Below are positions 7,609 to 18,122 of a DNA stretch of 50,847 bases, in pieces. The DNA lies in assembly GCA_947447115.1 (NCBI GenBank), contig CANFKD010000002.1, forward strand, positions 1 through 50,847, written 5' to 3'. Each line of letters begins with the position of its first letter. The stretch's first letter is position 1. The stretch comes from Caulobacteraceae bacterium. GTDB taxonomy: Bacteria; Pseudomonadota; Alphaproteobacteria; Caulobacterales; Caulobacteraceae. The notes under the pieces are model-generated. The model was given only the letters and a program-made list of their open reading frames with translations. It had not been told where the DNA came from and did not search any database. Made by a program: the position numbers and the translations under genes.

Positions 7609-10206
7609 ATGCCCCGTTACAATCCAAAAGAAGCTGAGCCCAAATGGCGCGCCGCTTGGGATGAGGCGGGGGTGTTCACCACCGTCGCGCCCGAAGCGGC
7701 GGGTGGCCGTCCCAAATATTATGTGCTCGAGATGTTCCCCTATCCGTCAGGGCGCATCCATATGGGCCATGTGCGCAACTATGCGATGGGCGACGTGGTG
7801 GCACGGTTCAAGCGGGCAAGGGGCTATAATGTCCTGCACCCCATGGGCTGGGACGCCTTTGGGATGCCGGCGGAAAATGCGGCCATGGAGCGCGGGATCC
7901 ACCCCAAGGGCTGGACCTACGACAATATCGACGCCATGCGCCGACAGCTTAAGCTCTTGGGCCTATCGGTCGATTGGTCGCGAGAATTTGCGACCTGCGA
8001 TCCGGACTATTACGGCAAGCAGCAGGCCTGGTTTCTAGAGCTGCTGGCCAAGGGCCTCGTCTATCGCAAAGAGGGCGTGGTCAATTGGGATCCGGTCGAT
8101 ATGACCGTGCTGGCCAATGAGCAGGTCATAGACGGCAAGGGCTGGCGCTCCGGTGCGGTGGTTGAAAAACGCAAACTAACCCAATGGTTCTTGCGCATTA
8201 CCGATTATGCCGACGCCCTGATCGAGGGCCTTGGCGGTCTTGATCGTTGGCCGGACAAGGTTCGGCTGATGCAGGAAAACTGGATCGGTCGGTCCAAGGG
8301 CCTGCGCCTCACCTTTGATTTTTCGGGCTCGGTTCCGACCGGGTTTGAGAGCGGTTTAGAGGTCTATACCACCCGCCCCGATACCCTCTATGGCGCAAGC
8401 TTTTTGGCCATTGCGCCGGATCATCCGTTGGCGGAACAATTGGCCGCCGCAGACCCCAAGACAGCTTCTTTCGTCGCCGAATGCCGCCATGGCGGCACCT
8501 CAGCGGCGGACATTGAAGCGGCTGAAAAGAAGGGGCTCAATACCGGCCTAACTGTCGTTCATCCCTTTGATTCGACAAAGAGATTGCCGGTGTGGATCGC
8601 CAATTTTGTGCTGATGGACTATGGCACCGGCGCGATTTTTGGCTGCCCTGCCCATGATCAGCGCGATCTTGATTTTGCCCGCAAATATGACCTGCCAGTC
8701 CGATGCGTGGTCCTCCCCAACGGTGAAGATCCTGCGACCTTCGCCGTCGACAAGGAGGCCTATGTCGGCCCGGGCAAGATCTATAATTCTGAATTCCTAA
8801 ACGGTCTTGAGATTGAGCCAGCCAAGGCCGCTGCAATCGACCGGATCGAGGCCCAGAACCAAGGCAAGGGCGCGACCGTCTATCGCCTGCGCGACTGGGG
8901 CGTCTCACGCCAGCGCTATTGGGGCTGCCCGATCCCGATCATCCATTGCCAGGCTTGCGGCCCCGTCTCGGTCCCAGCCGACCAGTTGCCAGTCGTGCTG
9001 CCCGATGATGTCGAGTTTGATCGTCCTGGCAATCCGCTACTGCGCCACCCCACTTGGCGCCACGTCGCCTGCCCCGCATGCGGCGGCAAGGCGGAGCGCG
9101 AGACCGATACACTCGACACCTTTGTTGACAGTTCTTGGTATTTTGCCCGGTTCGCTGATCCCAAATCGCCCGACCCGATTAACCGTGCGGCGGCGGACTA
9201 TTGGCTACCGGTCGATCAATATATTGGCGGCGTCGAGCATGCGGTGCTGCATCTGCTCTATGCCCGCTTCATCACCCGCGCCCTTAAGGATACGGGAGCG
9301 CTTGGCGTCGAGGAGCCATTCGCAGGGCTCTTTACCCAGGGCATGGTCACCCATGAAACCTATCGGCTCGTCGACGGCAGTTGGGTCGAGCCACAGGCGG
9401 TCGATATTGTCCACGAGGGCAATCAAAGGCTCGCCCGCCTGATTGACGGCGGCGATGCTGTGGCCATCGGCGATATCGAAAAGATGTCGAAGTCGAAGAA
9501 GAACGTCGTCGCACCTGAAGACATCTTTGACGCCTATGGTGTCGATGCGGCCCGCCTCTTTGTCATGTCCGACAGTCCACCAGAGCGTGATGTCCAGTGG
9601 ACCAATGGCGGGGTTGAAGGCGCTTGGCGCTTTGTCCACCGGGTCTGGAATGAGTTTGATAGTCAGCCTGAAGGCCCGGCGCCCAAGGCAGACTATAGCA
9701 GCGATCCAAAATCGCTTGAGGTCATCAAGGCCGCTCATCGGTTGATCGGCAGCCTGACCGACTCTATCGAGGGCTTCCGCTTCAATGGTGGCATTGCACG
9801 GCTCTATGAATTCCTCAATATTTTGAAGGGTCTACCCGTTGCTGGGGCAAGCGAGGCAGCACTGGCGGCGCGAGCTGAGGCCCTGTCGATCCTCGCCCGA
9901 CTGGTCGCACCCTTTACGCCCCATCTGGCCGAAGAATGCTGGGCGCGTCTGGGCGGTGAAGGCCTCGTGGTCGATGCGCCTTGGCCCGTCTATGATTCCG
10001 CTCTCGCCGCTGAGGACCAGCGGACCTTGCCCGTACAGATCAACGGCAAACGCCGCGGTGAAGTGACGGTGGCTGCCGGTCTGGCCGAGGCTGAGGTCGA
10101 AAAAATAGCGCTGGCGGACGGCGACGTTGCGCGCCACCTTGAGGGCCTGACGGTTCGCAAGGTCATTGTTGTCAAGGACCGGATCGTCAATATCGTCGCC
10201 AACTGA
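7609..10206 (+). CDS. leuS: Leucyl-tRNA synthetase
   Basis: Charges tRNA-Leu with leucine in the cytoplasm. At 865 residues it has the normal bacterial length. The class I signature HMGH is in [13 protein letters not shown] (about residue 50) and KMSKS is at residues 625-629. The editing domain lies between ([15 protein letters not shown]), and the zinc-type cysteines are CQAC and CPAC around residues 449-488. The C-terminal anticodon-binding domain ends with VNIVAN. No clear Shine-Dalgarno precedes the ATG. First large gene of a plus-strand run with lptE and holA. Confidence 0.98.
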   Translation: MPRYNPKEAEPKWRAAWDEAGVFTTVAPEAAGGRPKYYVLEMFPYPSGRIHMGHVRNYAMGDVVARFKRARGYNVLHPMGWDAFGMPAENAAMERGIHPKGWTYDNIDAMRRQLKLLGLSVDWSREFATCDPDYYGKQQAWFLELLAKGLVYRKEGVVNWDPVDMTVLANEQVIDGKGWRSGAVVEKRKLTQWFLRITDYADALIEGLGGLDRWPDKVRLMQENWIGRSKGLRLTFDFSGSVPTGFESGLEVYTTRPDTLYGASFLAIAPDHPLAEQLAAADPKTASFVAECRHGGTSAADIEAAEKKGLNTGLTVVHPFDSTKRLPVWIANFVLMDYGTGAIFGCPAHDQRDLDFARKYDLPVRCVVLPNGEDPATFAVDKEAYVGPGKIYNSEFLNGLEIEPAKAAAIDRIEAQNQGKGATVYRLRDWGVSRQRYWGCPIPIIHCQACGPVSVPADQLPVVLPDDVEFDRPGNPLLRHPTWRHVACPACGGKAERETDTLDTFVDSSWYFARFADPKSPDPINRAAADYWLPVDQYIGGVEHAVLHLLYARFITRALKDTGALGVEEPFAGLFTQGMVTHETYRLVDGSWVEPQAVDIVHEGNQRLARLIDGGDAVAIGDIEKMSKSKKNVVAPEDIFDAYGVDAARLFVMSDSPPERDVQWTNGGVEGAWRFVHRVWNEFDSQPEGPAPKADYSSDPKSLEVIKAAHRLIGSLTDSIEGFRFNGGIARLYEFLNILKGLPVAGASEAALAARAEALSILARLVAPFTPHLAEECWARLGGEGLVVDAPWPVYDSALAAEDQRTLPVQINGKRRGEVTVAAGLAEAEVEKIALADGDVARHLEGLTVRKVIVVKDRIVNIVAN

Positions 10207-10241
10207 ACGACCGCTGCGGATCATCGAGACTAGGGGATCAC

Positions 10242-10766
10242 TTGGAACATCGGATCGTCACATCAGGCCCCACGCGGTGGCTAGCACTCGGGGCGACCGT
10301 GATGGGCTGCCTTAGTCTCGCGGCCTGCGGTTTCACACCCCTTTATGCGTCGCCGGGTGTGGCTCCGGGACTGTCGGCAATCGCAACTGATGTCGCTCAC
10401 GGACGAGATGGCTATCTGCTGCGCGAAGATCTCGATGATGCCTTTGGTCGCGACGGCGCCATTGCGCCTGCCTACCGGCTCAAGATCGTGGTTGAAGAAA
10501 AGCGTCTGCCACGCGGCCTTCGGGTCGACAATGTCGCCAACCGCTATGAGCTTCAGCTCAAGGTCACCTATAGTCTGACCGATGCCCAGACCCGCGCCAT
10601 CCTAACCTCTGGCCTGGTTCCCATCGCCGTCACCTACGACTCCGCCGATGCCCCCTATGGCGGGATATCGGCTCAGCAGGATGGTCAAAAGCGCGCGGCG
10701 TCAGAGGCGGCTCAGCAGATCAGGCTTGAGATCGCGCGCTATTTCGCCAGTAAAAAGGCACCTTAG
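10242..10766 (+). CDS. lptE: LPS-assembly lipoprotein LptE
   Basis: Outer-membrane lipoprotein that plugs LptD and delivers lipopolysaccharide to the cell surface. The 174-residue product has a signal segment ending in LSLAAC|GFTPLY; the CGFxPLY start of the mature protein is diagnostic for LptE. The chosen start is TTG at 10242, preceded at good spacing by AGGGGAT; later GTG/ATG codons would shorten the signal peptide. It lies between leuS and holA, a conserved proteobacterial order, and stops 4 bases before holA. Confidence 0.93.
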   Translation: MEHRIVTSGPTRWLALGATVMGCLSLAACGFTPLYASPGVAPGLSAIATDVAHGRDGYLLREDLDDAFGRDGAIAPAYRLKIVVEEKRLPRGLRVDNVANRYELQLKVTYSLTDAQTRAILTSGLVPIAVTYDSADAPYGGISAQQDGQKRAASEAAQQIRLEIARYFASKKAP

Positions 10767-10770
10767 ACCG

Positions 10771-11826
10771 ATGATTTTGGCCAAAAAGCCCGATATTGAT
10801 CGGTTTTTGGCCCAGCCGGGGTCTGATATCCGGGCCGTCCTGCTCTATGGCAAGGACCGCGCCGTTGTCCGCGAGCGGGCTGATCTGGTTGCCGCAAAGT
10901 CCACGCAAAACCCTGACGATCCCTTTGACGTCGCCGTCCTGACCGAGACGGACCTGTCTAACGATTCGGCCCGGCTGGTCGATGAGTTGGCCGCGATGTC
11001 GCTGATGGGCGGGCGACGGCTCGTGCGGCTCAAGCTCACAGGCGAAAAGGGCCCCGTTGATAAGGCTGCCGCTGACGCGCTCAAACAACATGTCGATGGC
11101 CTCCTCAATGGCGAGGCCATGCTCTTGATCGAGGCCGGGCCACTGGCCAAGGACTCCGCCCTGCGCAAGGTCGCCGAACAGGCTAAGACCGGCGCCGTGG
11201 TCATACCCTGCTATGAGGACGACACCGGCGACGTTGCCCGGCTGGTCCGCGACCTTCTAAGCAAGGACCGGGTTGGCCTGAGCGCCGACGCCCTTGATCT
11301 GGTCGTGGCACGTCTGCCCCGCGAGCGCGGTGTAGTCCGCCAAGAGATTGAACGGCTGGTCCTGTTCCTCGGTCCCGGCAGCGGCGTGAGCGCGACGCCC
11401 GCCGATCTGGCCCCCTTTCTGGGGGTCGAGCCAGAAGCCTCGTTGAGTGACGCAGCGGCAGACGCCTTTGGCGGGCGATTGGGCGCCGCGCAGGCGGGTT
11501 TGCGCCGCGCCTTTGCCGAGGGTGAAAATGGTCCCGCTGCCGTGCGAGCGATCAGCTTCTATATGGGCCGTCTTCGCCGGGTACTCACATTGCACAAGAG
11601 CGGGGCGGGCCTGCTGGAGGCCGCCAAGTCTTCAGGCATATTTTGGAAACAGGAGCGCGAGTTCCTGCGCCAAGCCCGGGCTTGGAGCCTCGACCAGATC
11701 GCCGACCTTCAGCCCGACCTGTTGAACGCCGACTGGGCATGCAAACAGACCGGCTCGCCCGATACGCTCATTGCGGAAAGACTCGCCTTGACCATCGCGG
11801 GTCGGGCGCGTCGTCTAGGGCTTTAG
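10771..11826 (+). CDS. holA: DNA polymerase III subunit delta
   Basis: Opens the beta sliding clamp as part of the clamp loader. The 351-residue product begins MILAKKPDIDRFL. It has the AAA+-like delta fold without a working Walker A: AVLLYGKDRAVVRERAD, ELAAMSLMGGRRLVRLK, then the helical C-terminal collar domain. The start at 10771 lies 4 bases after the lptE stop, so translational coupling is likely; a longer frame upstream overlaps lptE and is rejected. Convergent with parB. Confidence 0.93.
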   Translation: MILAKKPDIDRFLAQPGSDIRAVLLYGKDRAVVRERADLVAAKSTQNPDDPFDVAVLTETDLSNDSARLVDELAAMSLMGGRRLVRLKLTGEKGPVDKAAADALKQHVDGLLNGEAMLLIEAGPLAKDSALRKVAEQAKTGAVVIPCYEDDTGDVARLVRDLLSKDRVGLSADALDLVVARLPRERGVVRQEIERLVLFLGPGSGVSATPADLAPFLGVEPEASLSDAAADAFGGRLGAAQAGLRRAFAEGENGPAAVRAISFYMGRLRRVLTLHKSGAGLLEAAKSSGIFWKQEREFLRQARAWSLDQIADLQPDLLNADWACKQTGSPDTLIAERLALTIAGRARRLGL

Positions 11827-11836
11827 GGCGAAAAGA

Positions 11837-11850
11837 CACCATATTTGGTG
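11837..11850. terminator. Weak hairpin between convergent holA and parB
   Basis: CACCA-TATT-TGGTG forms a 5-base stem in the 73-base gap between the two stop codons. There is no T run, so any termination would be weak or Rho-dependent. Confidence 0.3.
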
Positions 11851-11899
11851 GTGATAATGCTTTGGTTTCAATATCTTGTAGAAATCTGGCGAAATGAGC

Positions 11900-12826
11900 C
11901 TAATCGCGTGTACCCGTGCCCGCCCCTGTGCGCGTCAGACGGCGACATAAATCATCCAACTGCTCGAGCGTAGCGTAGGAAATTCGGATTTCGCCCGCGC
12001 CGTCGCGGTCAAGGATTTCCACGTCGAGGCCCAAGATGTCGGAGAGGTCCGATTCCAACGCGCGCGTGTCTGCGTCCTTGAACCCGCCAACCTTGCCCGG
12101 CCGGACAGGCCGAGAGGCCGAACCGGCACCGACCTTGCGAACCAGGGCCTCGGTGGCCCGAACAGATAGACCGCCCTCTACGATCTGACGGGCGAGACCA
12201 ACAGGGTCGGAGGCCGAAACGATTGCCCGGGCATGACCCGAACTCAAGGCACCGGTTAGGAGCAGAGCCTGAACCTCATCGGGAAGCGACAGCAGGCGCA
12301 GGGCATTGGCGACATGGCTGCGGCTCTTGCCCACCGTCTGGGCCACAGCCTCCTGCGTGCGTCCGAACCGCTCGATCAGGGCGCGGTAACCGAGGGCCTC
12401 TTCGACCGGATTCAGATCGGCCCGCTGGACATTCTCAATAATGCCGATTTCAAGAACCGCCAGATCATCAAGCTCGCGGACCAAAATCGGGACGGTCTTT
12501 AGCCCCGCCATCTGGGCGGCGCGCCATCGTCGCTCGCCGGCAACGATCTGAAACTCACCCGCCGAGCCGGGGGCAGGGCGAACCAGAATGGGCTGCAGGA
12601 TGCCGACCTCACGGATGGAATCGGCCAGTTCGTTAATATCGCCCTCCATAAACTGCCTACGCGGCTGATCTGGATTGCGGCGCAGCAGCTCAATCGGCGT
12701 CTCGCGCGCGGCGGCAGAGGCCACGGCGCGGTCGGCGTCACGCGCCTCGGCGCTGGCCAACTCGGCCTCTGATTCCCCCAACAGAGCCGACAGCCCCCGA
12801 CCCAAACCCCTGCGACCCTCAGCCAT
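11900..12826 (-). CDS. parB: Chromosome-partitioning protein ParB
   Basis: CTP-dependent DNA clamp that loads at parS and spreads to build the segregation complex. The 308-residue product has the N-terminal ParA-interacting GLGRGLSALLG (residues 7-17). The N-terminal domain holds the CTP-binding motif GERRWRAA and the ENVQRADLNPVEEA arginine/asparagine patch. A helix-turn-helix follows (TQEAVAQTVGKSRSHVANALRLL), then a C-terminal dimer domain. It lies 29 bases after parA in the same operon. The matching parS sites are at 16299-16360. Confidence 0.97.
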   Translation of the reverse strand: MAEGRRGLGRGLSALLGESEAELASAEARDADRAVASAAARETPIELLRRNPDQPRRQFMEGDINELADSIREVGILQPILVRPAPGSAGEFQIVAGERRWRAAQMAGLKTVPILVRELDDLAVLEIGIIENVQRADLNPVEEALGYRALIERFGRTQEAVAQTVGKSRSHVANALRLLSLPDEVQALLLTGALSSGHARAIVSASDPVGLARQIVEGGLSVRATEALVRKVGAGSASRPVRPGKVGGFKDADTRALESDLSDILGLDVEILDRDGAGEIRISYATLEQLDDLCRRLTRTGAGTGTRD

Positions 12827-12855
12827 CTGTCTGTCTTTCCTTCATGGTGGTCACG

Positions 12856-13677
12856 TCACGCCGCCTGGGTCTGGCGCGCCCGTTCACGGGCCACCACTTC
12901 CTTGGCCAGCTTCAAATAGGCTTGGCTACCGGCGCATTTGAGGTCGTAAATCAGGACGGGCTTACCGAAGGACGGGGCCTCAGAGACGCGGACATTGCGC
13001 GGAATGACCGTCTCATAGACCTTGTCACCAAAGTGGCTACGCACATCCAAGGCCACCTGTTCGGACAGGCTGTTGCGCTTGTCATACATGGTCAGAACCA
13101 CGCCTTGAATTTCGAGGGTCGGATTAAGACTGCCGCGTACCAGATCGACCGTGCGCATCAATTGGCTAAGGCCTTCAAGCGCAAAGAACTCACACTGCAG
13201 GGGCACCAGAACCGCATCGGCCGCCGCCATGGCATTGACGGTCAAGAGGTTCAGCGAAGGCGGGCAATCGATCAGCACATAGGTATAGCGATCGGGACCC
13301 GTATCAGCGCGCAAGGCTGCGAGAGCATCGCGAAGCTTGAAAGAGCGACCAGCGACCTGAGCCAATTCCATCTCAACGCCGGACAGATCGGCATCAGACG
13401 GCACAAGATGCAGGCCGGGCAGGGCGGTTTCAACAGCGGCTTCCAAGATGGGTCGCTCGCCCAGCAAGACGTCATAGATGGTTGTGGTCCGCTTTTGGCG
13501 CGGCACGCCAAGGCCCGTGGAGGCATTGCCCTGAGGGTCCAGATCAAGGATCAGCACGCGCTGTCCCACGGCGGCCAAGGCGGTACCAAGATTGATAGCC
13601 GTCGTCGTCTTGCCGACCCCGCCCTTTTGGTTGGAGATCGACAGAACGCGCAGGGCCGGGATGGGACTATTGGGCAC
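12856..13677 (-). CDS. parA: Chromosome-partitioning ATPase ParA
   Basis: Nucleoid-binding Walker-type ATPase that moves ParB-parS complexes to the opposite pole. The 273-residue product carries the deviant Walker A KGGVGKTTTAINLG near residue 20, the motif LDLDPQGNASTGLG and the switch DCPPSLNLLTVNA. The chosen start is GTG at 13677: AAGAGG lies 7 bases upstream and the protein then reads [21 protein letters not shown] longer frame (ATG at 13710) runs deeper into rsmG and lacks a ribosome site. The start overlaps the rsmG stop by 11 bases, so the two are coupled. Confidence 0.95.
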   Translation of the reverse strand: MPNSPIPALRVLSISNQKGGVGKTTTAINLGTALAAVGQRVLILDLDPQGNASTGLGVPRQKRTTTIYDVLLGERPILEAAVETALPGLHLVPSDADLSGVEMELAQVAGRSFKLRDALAALRADTGPDRYTYVLIDCPPSLNLLTVNAMAAADAVLVPLQCEFFALEGLSQLMRTVDLVRGSLNPTLEIQGVVLTMYDKRNSLSEQVALDVRSHFGDKVYETVIPRNVRVSEAPSFGKPVLIYDLKCAGSQAYLKLAKEVVARERARQTQAA

Positions 13678-14335
13678 GATAGAGCCTCTTAATCTCGACG
13701 ATGCGGCCACGAGGATCGCTTCGGCTCGGAAACTGTCTGGCTTGGAAGGTCCAGTGGTTGGCGGCCAATTCCAGTTCGGCGTCGACGCCTTCGCCCTTCA
13801 GGAACAGGCCCACCGCCCCTAGCTTGAAATAGGGTTGGGCGAAGGTCAAAAGCCGTTCCATCGGCGCAAAGGCCCGCGCTGTAACGCGATCAACCCTCAG
13901 GCCAATGCTTTCCGCGCGGACATTATGGACAATGGCAGGAAGGTCGAGGGCTTCGACCACAGCCTCTAAAAACCGGCACCGCTTGGCCATGCTCTCAACC
14001 AGATGCACCTCACCGTCGGGGTCGTTCTTGAGCAGGATAGCAAGGATCAAACCGGGAAAGCCTGCGCCCGCGCCAAGATCGGCCCAAACCTTGGCCTCGG
14101 GTGCCAAGCTGAGCAGTTGGGCGCTATCAAAGGCGTGGCGGCCCCAAAAGTCGGCCATGGCTGAGGGACCGACAAGGTTCATCCGCGTGTTCCAGTCAGC
14201 AAGGATTTGGCGATAGGTCTCGATATCGGCGATCTGAGCGTCTGTTGCGCCGGTCGCGAGCTGAAAACTGGCTGCATCCGTCACGGCAGGCGCGGGATGG
14301 GTTTGATCAAGCAGCATGGGTCGGCCTGCGGACAT
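13667..14335 (-). CDS. rsmG: 16S rRNA (guanine527-N7)-methyltransferase
   Basis: Methylates G527 of 16S rRNA using S-adenosylmethionine. The product has 222 residues, with [21 protein letters not shown] and the SAM site [16 protein letters not shown] (about residues 85-100), followed by VTARAFAPM. The first ATG (14335) overlaps the mnmG end by 29 bases; the alternative ATG at 14317 overlaps by 11. The order mnmG-rsmG-parA-parB is the classic origin-proximal operon. Confidence 0.93.
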   Translation of the reverse strand: MSAGRPMLLDQTHPAPAVTDAASFQLATGATDAQIADIETYRQILADWNTRMNLVGPSAMADFWGRHAFDSAQLLSLAPEAKVWADLGAGAGFPGLILAILLKNDPDGEVHLVESMAKRCRFLEAVVEALDLPAIVHNVRAESIGLRVDRVTARAFAPMERLLTFAQPYFKLGAVGLFLKGEGVDAELELAANHWTFQARQFPSRSDPRGRIVEIKRLYRAQ

Positions 14336-16202
14336 GGGCGAGCAAGGCGGTCAGGGCCCCGGGGGTCACACCCTCAATGCGGGCGGCTTGGCCAAGGGTC
14401 TGGGGCTGAACGCGGATGAGCTTTTCGCGAACCTCGTTGGAGAGGCCGCCGACAAGGCCATAGTTGAGGTCGGCGGGCAGGGTGAGGTTCTCATCGCGGC
14501 GGAAGGCTTCAACATCAGCCGTTTGACGGTCGAGATAGCCGCTATAGGTCGCATCGATCTCAACCTGTTCGCGCACATCGAGGCTCCATTGCGCGATCTG
14601 TGGCCAGACCTGCGTCAGGGCCTCAAACGAGAACTCGGGATAGGCCAGCAGGTGCTTGAGGCTGCGCCTTTGGCCATCAGCCTTAACATAGAGGCCGTGG
14701 CGACCAGCCTCTTGCGGCGTTAAGGTCAATTGATCGGCCTGGAGCCGTGCGCTCCGTAGCGCGTCAGCCTTAATGGCAAAGCGCTCTGCCCGTTCCGTAC
14801 CGACACAGCCGAGGGCCAGACCGCGTGCCGTGAGGCGCTGATCGGCATTGTCGGCTCGCAAGGTCAGGCGATATTCGGCGCGGCTGGTGAACATGCGATA
14901 GGGCTCGGTCACGCCACGTGTGACCAGATCATCGATCATGACGCCAATATAGGCCTCATCACGAGCAAAGGTCACCGCGTCGGCTCCAGAGGCCTGACGG
15001 GCGGCATTGAGCCCGGCCACCAGACCTTGAGCGCCCGCCTCTTCATAGCCCGTCGTGCCGTTGATCTGCCCGGCCAGATAGAGCCCCGGCAGGCGCTTGA
15101 CCTCGAGGGCGGGGGTCAGTTCGCGCGGATCGACATAGTCATATTCAATGGCATAGCCAAACCGGCGAATAACAACCGATTCTAGGCCGGGAATGGTGCG
15201 CAGGAAAAGGGTTTGGGTCTCTTCGGAGACAGAGGTCGAGACGCCATTAGGATAGACCGTGTCGTCATCAAGGCCTTCGGGCTCCAAGAAGACCTGATGG
15301 CTGGTCTTATCGGCAAAGCGTACGACCTTGTCTTCAATCGACGGACAATAGCGCGGCCCAACGCCGGTCGTCCGGCCGCCATAGACCGCCGATTCTGTCA
15401 GGCGCTCGGCAATGATCTTGTGGGTCTCTTGATTGGTGAAGGTGATGCCGCAAGCGATCTGCGGCGTCGTGATCTGGTCTGTCAGGAACGAGAAGGGCAC
15501 GGGAGGATTATCAGCCTCCTGCATGTCCAGCTGATCCCAATGGATGGTCGAGCCATCAAGCCGAGCAGGCGTGCCGGTCTTGAGGCGGCCCATGCTCAGG
15601 CCCAAGCCATAAAGGCGGTCGGCCAGACCGATGGCCGGTTGATCCCCCACGCGCCCCGCTGGAATGCGCTTTTCGCCGAGATGGATGACGCCCTTCAAGA
15701 AGGTGCCCGTCGTTAGGACGATCCGTGAGGCGCGATAGGGCTGGCCGGTAGCGCCAACGACACCCGCAACCCGGCCCCCTTCGATGATTAGGTCCTCGAC
15801 CGCTTCGGCATGGAGGGTGAGGTTAGGCTGATTGGCCAGAGCGGCCTGCATGGCCTCGCGGTAGAGCTTGCGGTCGATCTGAGAGCGGGGACCGCGCACG
15901 GCCGCGCCCTTGGACCGATTGAGCATGCGAAACTGAATGCCGGCCTGATCAGCCATCCGGCCCATCAACCCATCAAGGGCATCAATCTCACGCACCAGAT
16001 GGCCCTTGCCCAAGCCGCCAATGGCCGGGTTGCAGGACATTTCGCCCAAGGTCTCTAGCCTGTGAGTCAAAAGCAGGGTCTTGGCCCCAAAGCGCGCGGC
16101 AGCCGCTGCGGCCTCGCAGCCCGCATGGCCACCGCCGATGACGATGACGTCCCAGGCCGCTGTCGGCAGAGGGGGCTGAATGGCGCTCACGGGTTTGATC
16201 AT
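14307..16202 (-). CDS. mnmG: tRNA uridine-5-carboxymethylaminomethyl modification enzyme MnmG (GidA)
   Basis: FAD-dependent partner of MnmE that modifies the wobble uridine of several tRNAs. The 631-residue product has the FAD motif [19 protein letters not shown] near residue 20, [22 protein letters not shown], the conserved RYCPSIEDK, and [17 protein letters not shown]. The C-terminal helical domain binds MnmE. Length is normal. It heads the rsmG-parA-parB operon. The parS cluster lies in its upstream gap, between it and mnmE. Confidence 0.97.
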   Translation of the reverse strand: MIKPVSAIQPPLPTAAWDVIVIGGGHAGCEAAAAAARFGAKTLLLTHRLETLGEMSCNPAIGGLGKGHLVREIDALDGLMGRMADQAGIQFRMLNRSKGAAVRGPRSQIDRKLYREAMQAALANQPNLTLHAEAVEDLIIEGGRVAGVVGATGQPYRASRIVLTTGTFLKGVIHLGEKRIPAGRVGDQPAIGLADRLYGLGLSMGRLKTGTPARLDGSTIHWDQLDMQEADNPPVPFSFLTDQITTPQIACGITFTNQETHKIIAERLTESAVYGGRTTGVGPRYCPSIEDKVVRFADKTSHQVFLEPEGLDDDTVYPNGVSTSVSEETQTLFLRTIPGLESVVIRRFGYAIEYDYVDPRELTPALEVKRLPGLYLAGQINGTTGYEEAGAQGLVAGLNAARQASGADAVTFARDEAYIGVMIDDLVTRGVTEPYRMFTSRAEYRLTLRADNADQRLTARGLALGCVGTERAERFAIKADALRSARLQADQLTLTPQEAGRHGLYVKADGQRRSLKHLLAYPEFSFEALTQVWPQIAQWSLDVREQVEIDATYSGYLDRQTADVEAFRRDENLTLPADLNYGLVGGLSNEVREKLIRVQPQTLGQAARIEGVTPGALTALLAHVRRPTHAA

Positions 16203-16298
16203 GTGGGGCAGGGCGGGCCAATGTGCCGCTGAGCGCCTTATAGGCCAACCACCGCTTGGCGTCGAGATGAGTCAGGGGCCATGCGGGGCGGAGGGCGG

Positions 16299-16314
16299 TG
16301 TTCCACGTGAAACA
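16299..16314. promoter_or_regulatory. parS site 1 (ParB binding)
   Basis: TGTTCCACGTGAAACA differs by one base from the bacterial parS consensus TGTTTCACGTGAAACA. It lies 97 bases upstream of the mnmG start codon, in the gap before mnmE, 46 bases centre-to-centre from parS site 2. Confidence 0.93.
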
Positions 16315-16344
16315 TCACCCATCGGTCATCGCGACGGCGGCCTA

Positions 16345-16360
16345 TGTTTCACGTGAAACA
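16345..16360. promoter_or_regulatory. parS site 2 (ParB binding), perfect consensus
   Basis: TGTTTCACGTGAAACA is an exact, fully palindromic parS. It lies just 2 bases beyond the mnmE stop codon. With site 1 it forms the visible centromere of this chromosome, about 8 kb from the replication origin, as in Caulobacter. Confidence 0.97.
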
Positions 16361-16362
16361 GC

Positions 16363-17709
16363 TCACTTGCCGATGCAGAAGGTGGAAAAGACCGCCCCCA
16401 AAACATCCTCGGGATCGATCTTGCCCGTCACCCGCTCGAGCGCCCGCGCCGCTAAACGCACATCCTCGGCGGCCAATTCGGAGCCGAGCGCGAGAACGCC
16501 TAGGGCGCGGTCAATGTGACCAGCGGCTTCGGACAGGTGGACCGCATGCCGTCGCCGGGTCGCCGCCGGAAAGTCCGCCCCTGACAGGGCCGCCGTCACC
16601 CGCTCAGTGAGATCAAGGCGGACGGCGTCAGCGCCGTCCCGTGACAGGCTGAGGAACTGAACCGCCAACCCGTGCGCTCGCGCCCAAGCCTCAGCGGCGA
16701 CACCATCAGCCGACAGGCCAAGGTCGGACTTATTGATCAGACAGACGTCGCCCGATCCGACCAGATCCTTAGCCAGCGCCCAGTCACCATAGCTCGAGGC
16801 ACCATCAACCAGCCAGAGCCGCAGGGCCGCGTCCTGCGCCCAGGCTTGCGCCCGTCGCACCCCCTCCTGCTCAATCGGATCGTCGCTCTGACGAATACCG
16901 GCCGTATCAGCAAGCAAGAGCTTAAAGCCCGCCAAGACCAACGGCGCTTCAATAATGTCCCGCGTGGTCCCGGCAATATCGGTGACGATGGCGGCGTCGC
17001 GGCCAAGAAGCCCATTGATCAGGCTCGACTTGCCCGCATTGGGCGCACCAATCACGGCGACGCGATAGCCATCCCTGATCCGCTCGCCCCGTTTGCCGTC
17101 GTCCAAGGCAAGACGCACCTCCAAGAGCAAGCGTTCAAGCGGTGGGCGCGCCATATTGGCCACGGCCTCCGGGACCTCCTCGTCTGGAAAATCAATCCCA
17201 GCCTCAAGCATCGCTAATGCACCGAGCAATTGATCGCGCCATCGGTCATAGCGCTGAGACAGGCCACCGGCGAGCTGGTCCAGCGCCTGCTGTCTTTGCG
17301 CCGCTGTCTCGGCATCGACAAGATCGGCCACCGCCTCGGCCTGCGCCATGTCCATACGTTGGTTTTGGAAGGCGCGGCGGGTAAATTCACCCGGCTCCGC
17401 CATCCGCAGGCCCAGCCGATCAAGCCCACCCAAAACGCCCTCAACCACCGCCACGCCACCATGGAGATGCAGTTCTGCAGAATCCTCGCCCGTATAGCTG
17501 GCCGGACCGGGGAACCACAGCACCACCCCGTCGTCGAGAACCGCTCCCGACGCAGGGTCTCTCAGCCGCCGAAGACTCGCGCGTCGGGGCTCAGGCAGGC
17601 TGCCGATCAGTTGGCGCAGGGCATTGCTGGTCTGCGGTCCTGATAGGCGCACAACGGCGACCGCTGAGCGGCCAGGAGCCGTTGCCGGCGCATAGATTGT
17701 GTCGGTCAT
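16363..17709 (-). CDS. mnmE: tRNA-modification GTPase MnmE (TrmE)
   Basis: GTPase that works with MnmG on wobble uridines, using a folate cofactor. The product has 448 residues. The N-terminal folate-binding domain contains [16 protein letters not shown]. The G domain sits inside the helical domain: [12 protein letters not shown] (P-loop), [14 protein letters not shown] and NKSD. The terminal CIGK supplies the cysteine conserved in the family. It follows the small DUF6489-like gene by 10 bases on the same strand, and parS site 2 begins right after its stop. Confidence 0.96.
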   Translation of the reverse strand: MTDTIYAPATAPGRSAVAVVRLSGPQTSNALRQLIGSLPEPRRASLRRLRDPASGAVLDDGVVLWFPGPASYTGEDSAELHLHGGVAVVEGVLGGLDRLGLRMAEPGEFTRRAFQNQRMDMAQAEAVADLVDAETAAQRQQALDQLAGGLSQRYDRWRDQLLGALAMLEAGIDFPDEEVPEAVANMARPPLERLLLEVRLALDDGKRGERIRDGYRVAVIGAPNAGKSSLINGLLGRDAAIVTDIAGTTRDIIEAPLVLAGFKLLLADTAGIRQSDDPIEQEGVRRAQAWAQDAALRLWLVDGASSYGDWALAKDLVGSGDVCLINKSDLGLSADGVAAEAWARAHGLAVQFLSLSRDGADAVRLDLTERVTAALSGADFPAATRRRHAVHLSEAAGHIDRALGVLALGSELAAEDVRLAARALERVTGKIDPEDVLGAVFSTFCIGK

Positions 17710-17719
17710 TCGCTTCGGA

Positions 17720-17968
17720 TTAGGGCTTGCTGCCGGTCATGGTCGAGGTCGCGGCGGCGGTCATCAGCTTTCGAAACTGCTCCGTTGCCTGGCCACCAAA
17801 GGCCATCCAGTTCTTCATCAACTCGTCGGGCTGAAGCATGGCCATATTGGTGTCCATCCGGCTCTTCATCTCTTGCACCAGATGATCGTTCAAGACGCTA
17901 ACGTCCGGCAGCCCCAGAAAGGTCCGCGCCTCAAGCGGCGTGCAATCAATCTCGATGGTCATCTTCAT
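17720..17968 (-). CDS. Small conserved alphaproteobacterial protein, DUF6489-like
   Basis: An 82-residue soluble protein starting [24 protein letters not shown], a pattern I associate with the DUF6489 family found beside mnmE in alphaproteobacteria. The middle is a helical, methionine-rich stretch ([22 protein letters not shown]), cited here as residues 34-55, which loosely recalls phasins. A strong GGAGG lies 9 bases before the ATG, so the gene is real and well translated. It is cotranscribed with mnmE. Function unknown. Confidence 0.75.
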   Translation of the reverse strand: MKMTIEIDCTPLEARTFLGLPDVSVLNDHLVQEMKSRMDTNMAMLQPDELMKNWMAFGGQATEQFRKLMTAAATSTMTGSKP

Positions 17969-18051
17969 GGCTTAGTGCCTCCTTACAGTGGCTAGGCCAC
18001 AACCCTGTCATGCGCCTATTAAGATTTGATAGAAATTCACTCGCAAGACCC

Positions 18052-18080
18052 TTGGTGTAATTGCCGCGAGGCCTCTATCC
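18052..18080 (+). promoter_or_regulatory. Candidate promoter of the dienelactone hydrolase gene
   Basis: TTGGTG (18052-18057), 17 bases, CTATCC (18075-18080), in the 154-base gap between two divergent genes and 42 bases before the start codon. Moderate match only. Confidence 0.33.
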
Positions 18081-18122
18081 TCAAAACAACCCTATTCGCG
18101 ACTGACACCATGGAGCCCTTCA

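Noticed and set aside
12844-13692. 282-codon open frame on the plus strand across parA
   Set aside because: It mirrors parA in the opposite strand, has no ribosome site and no recognisable fold.
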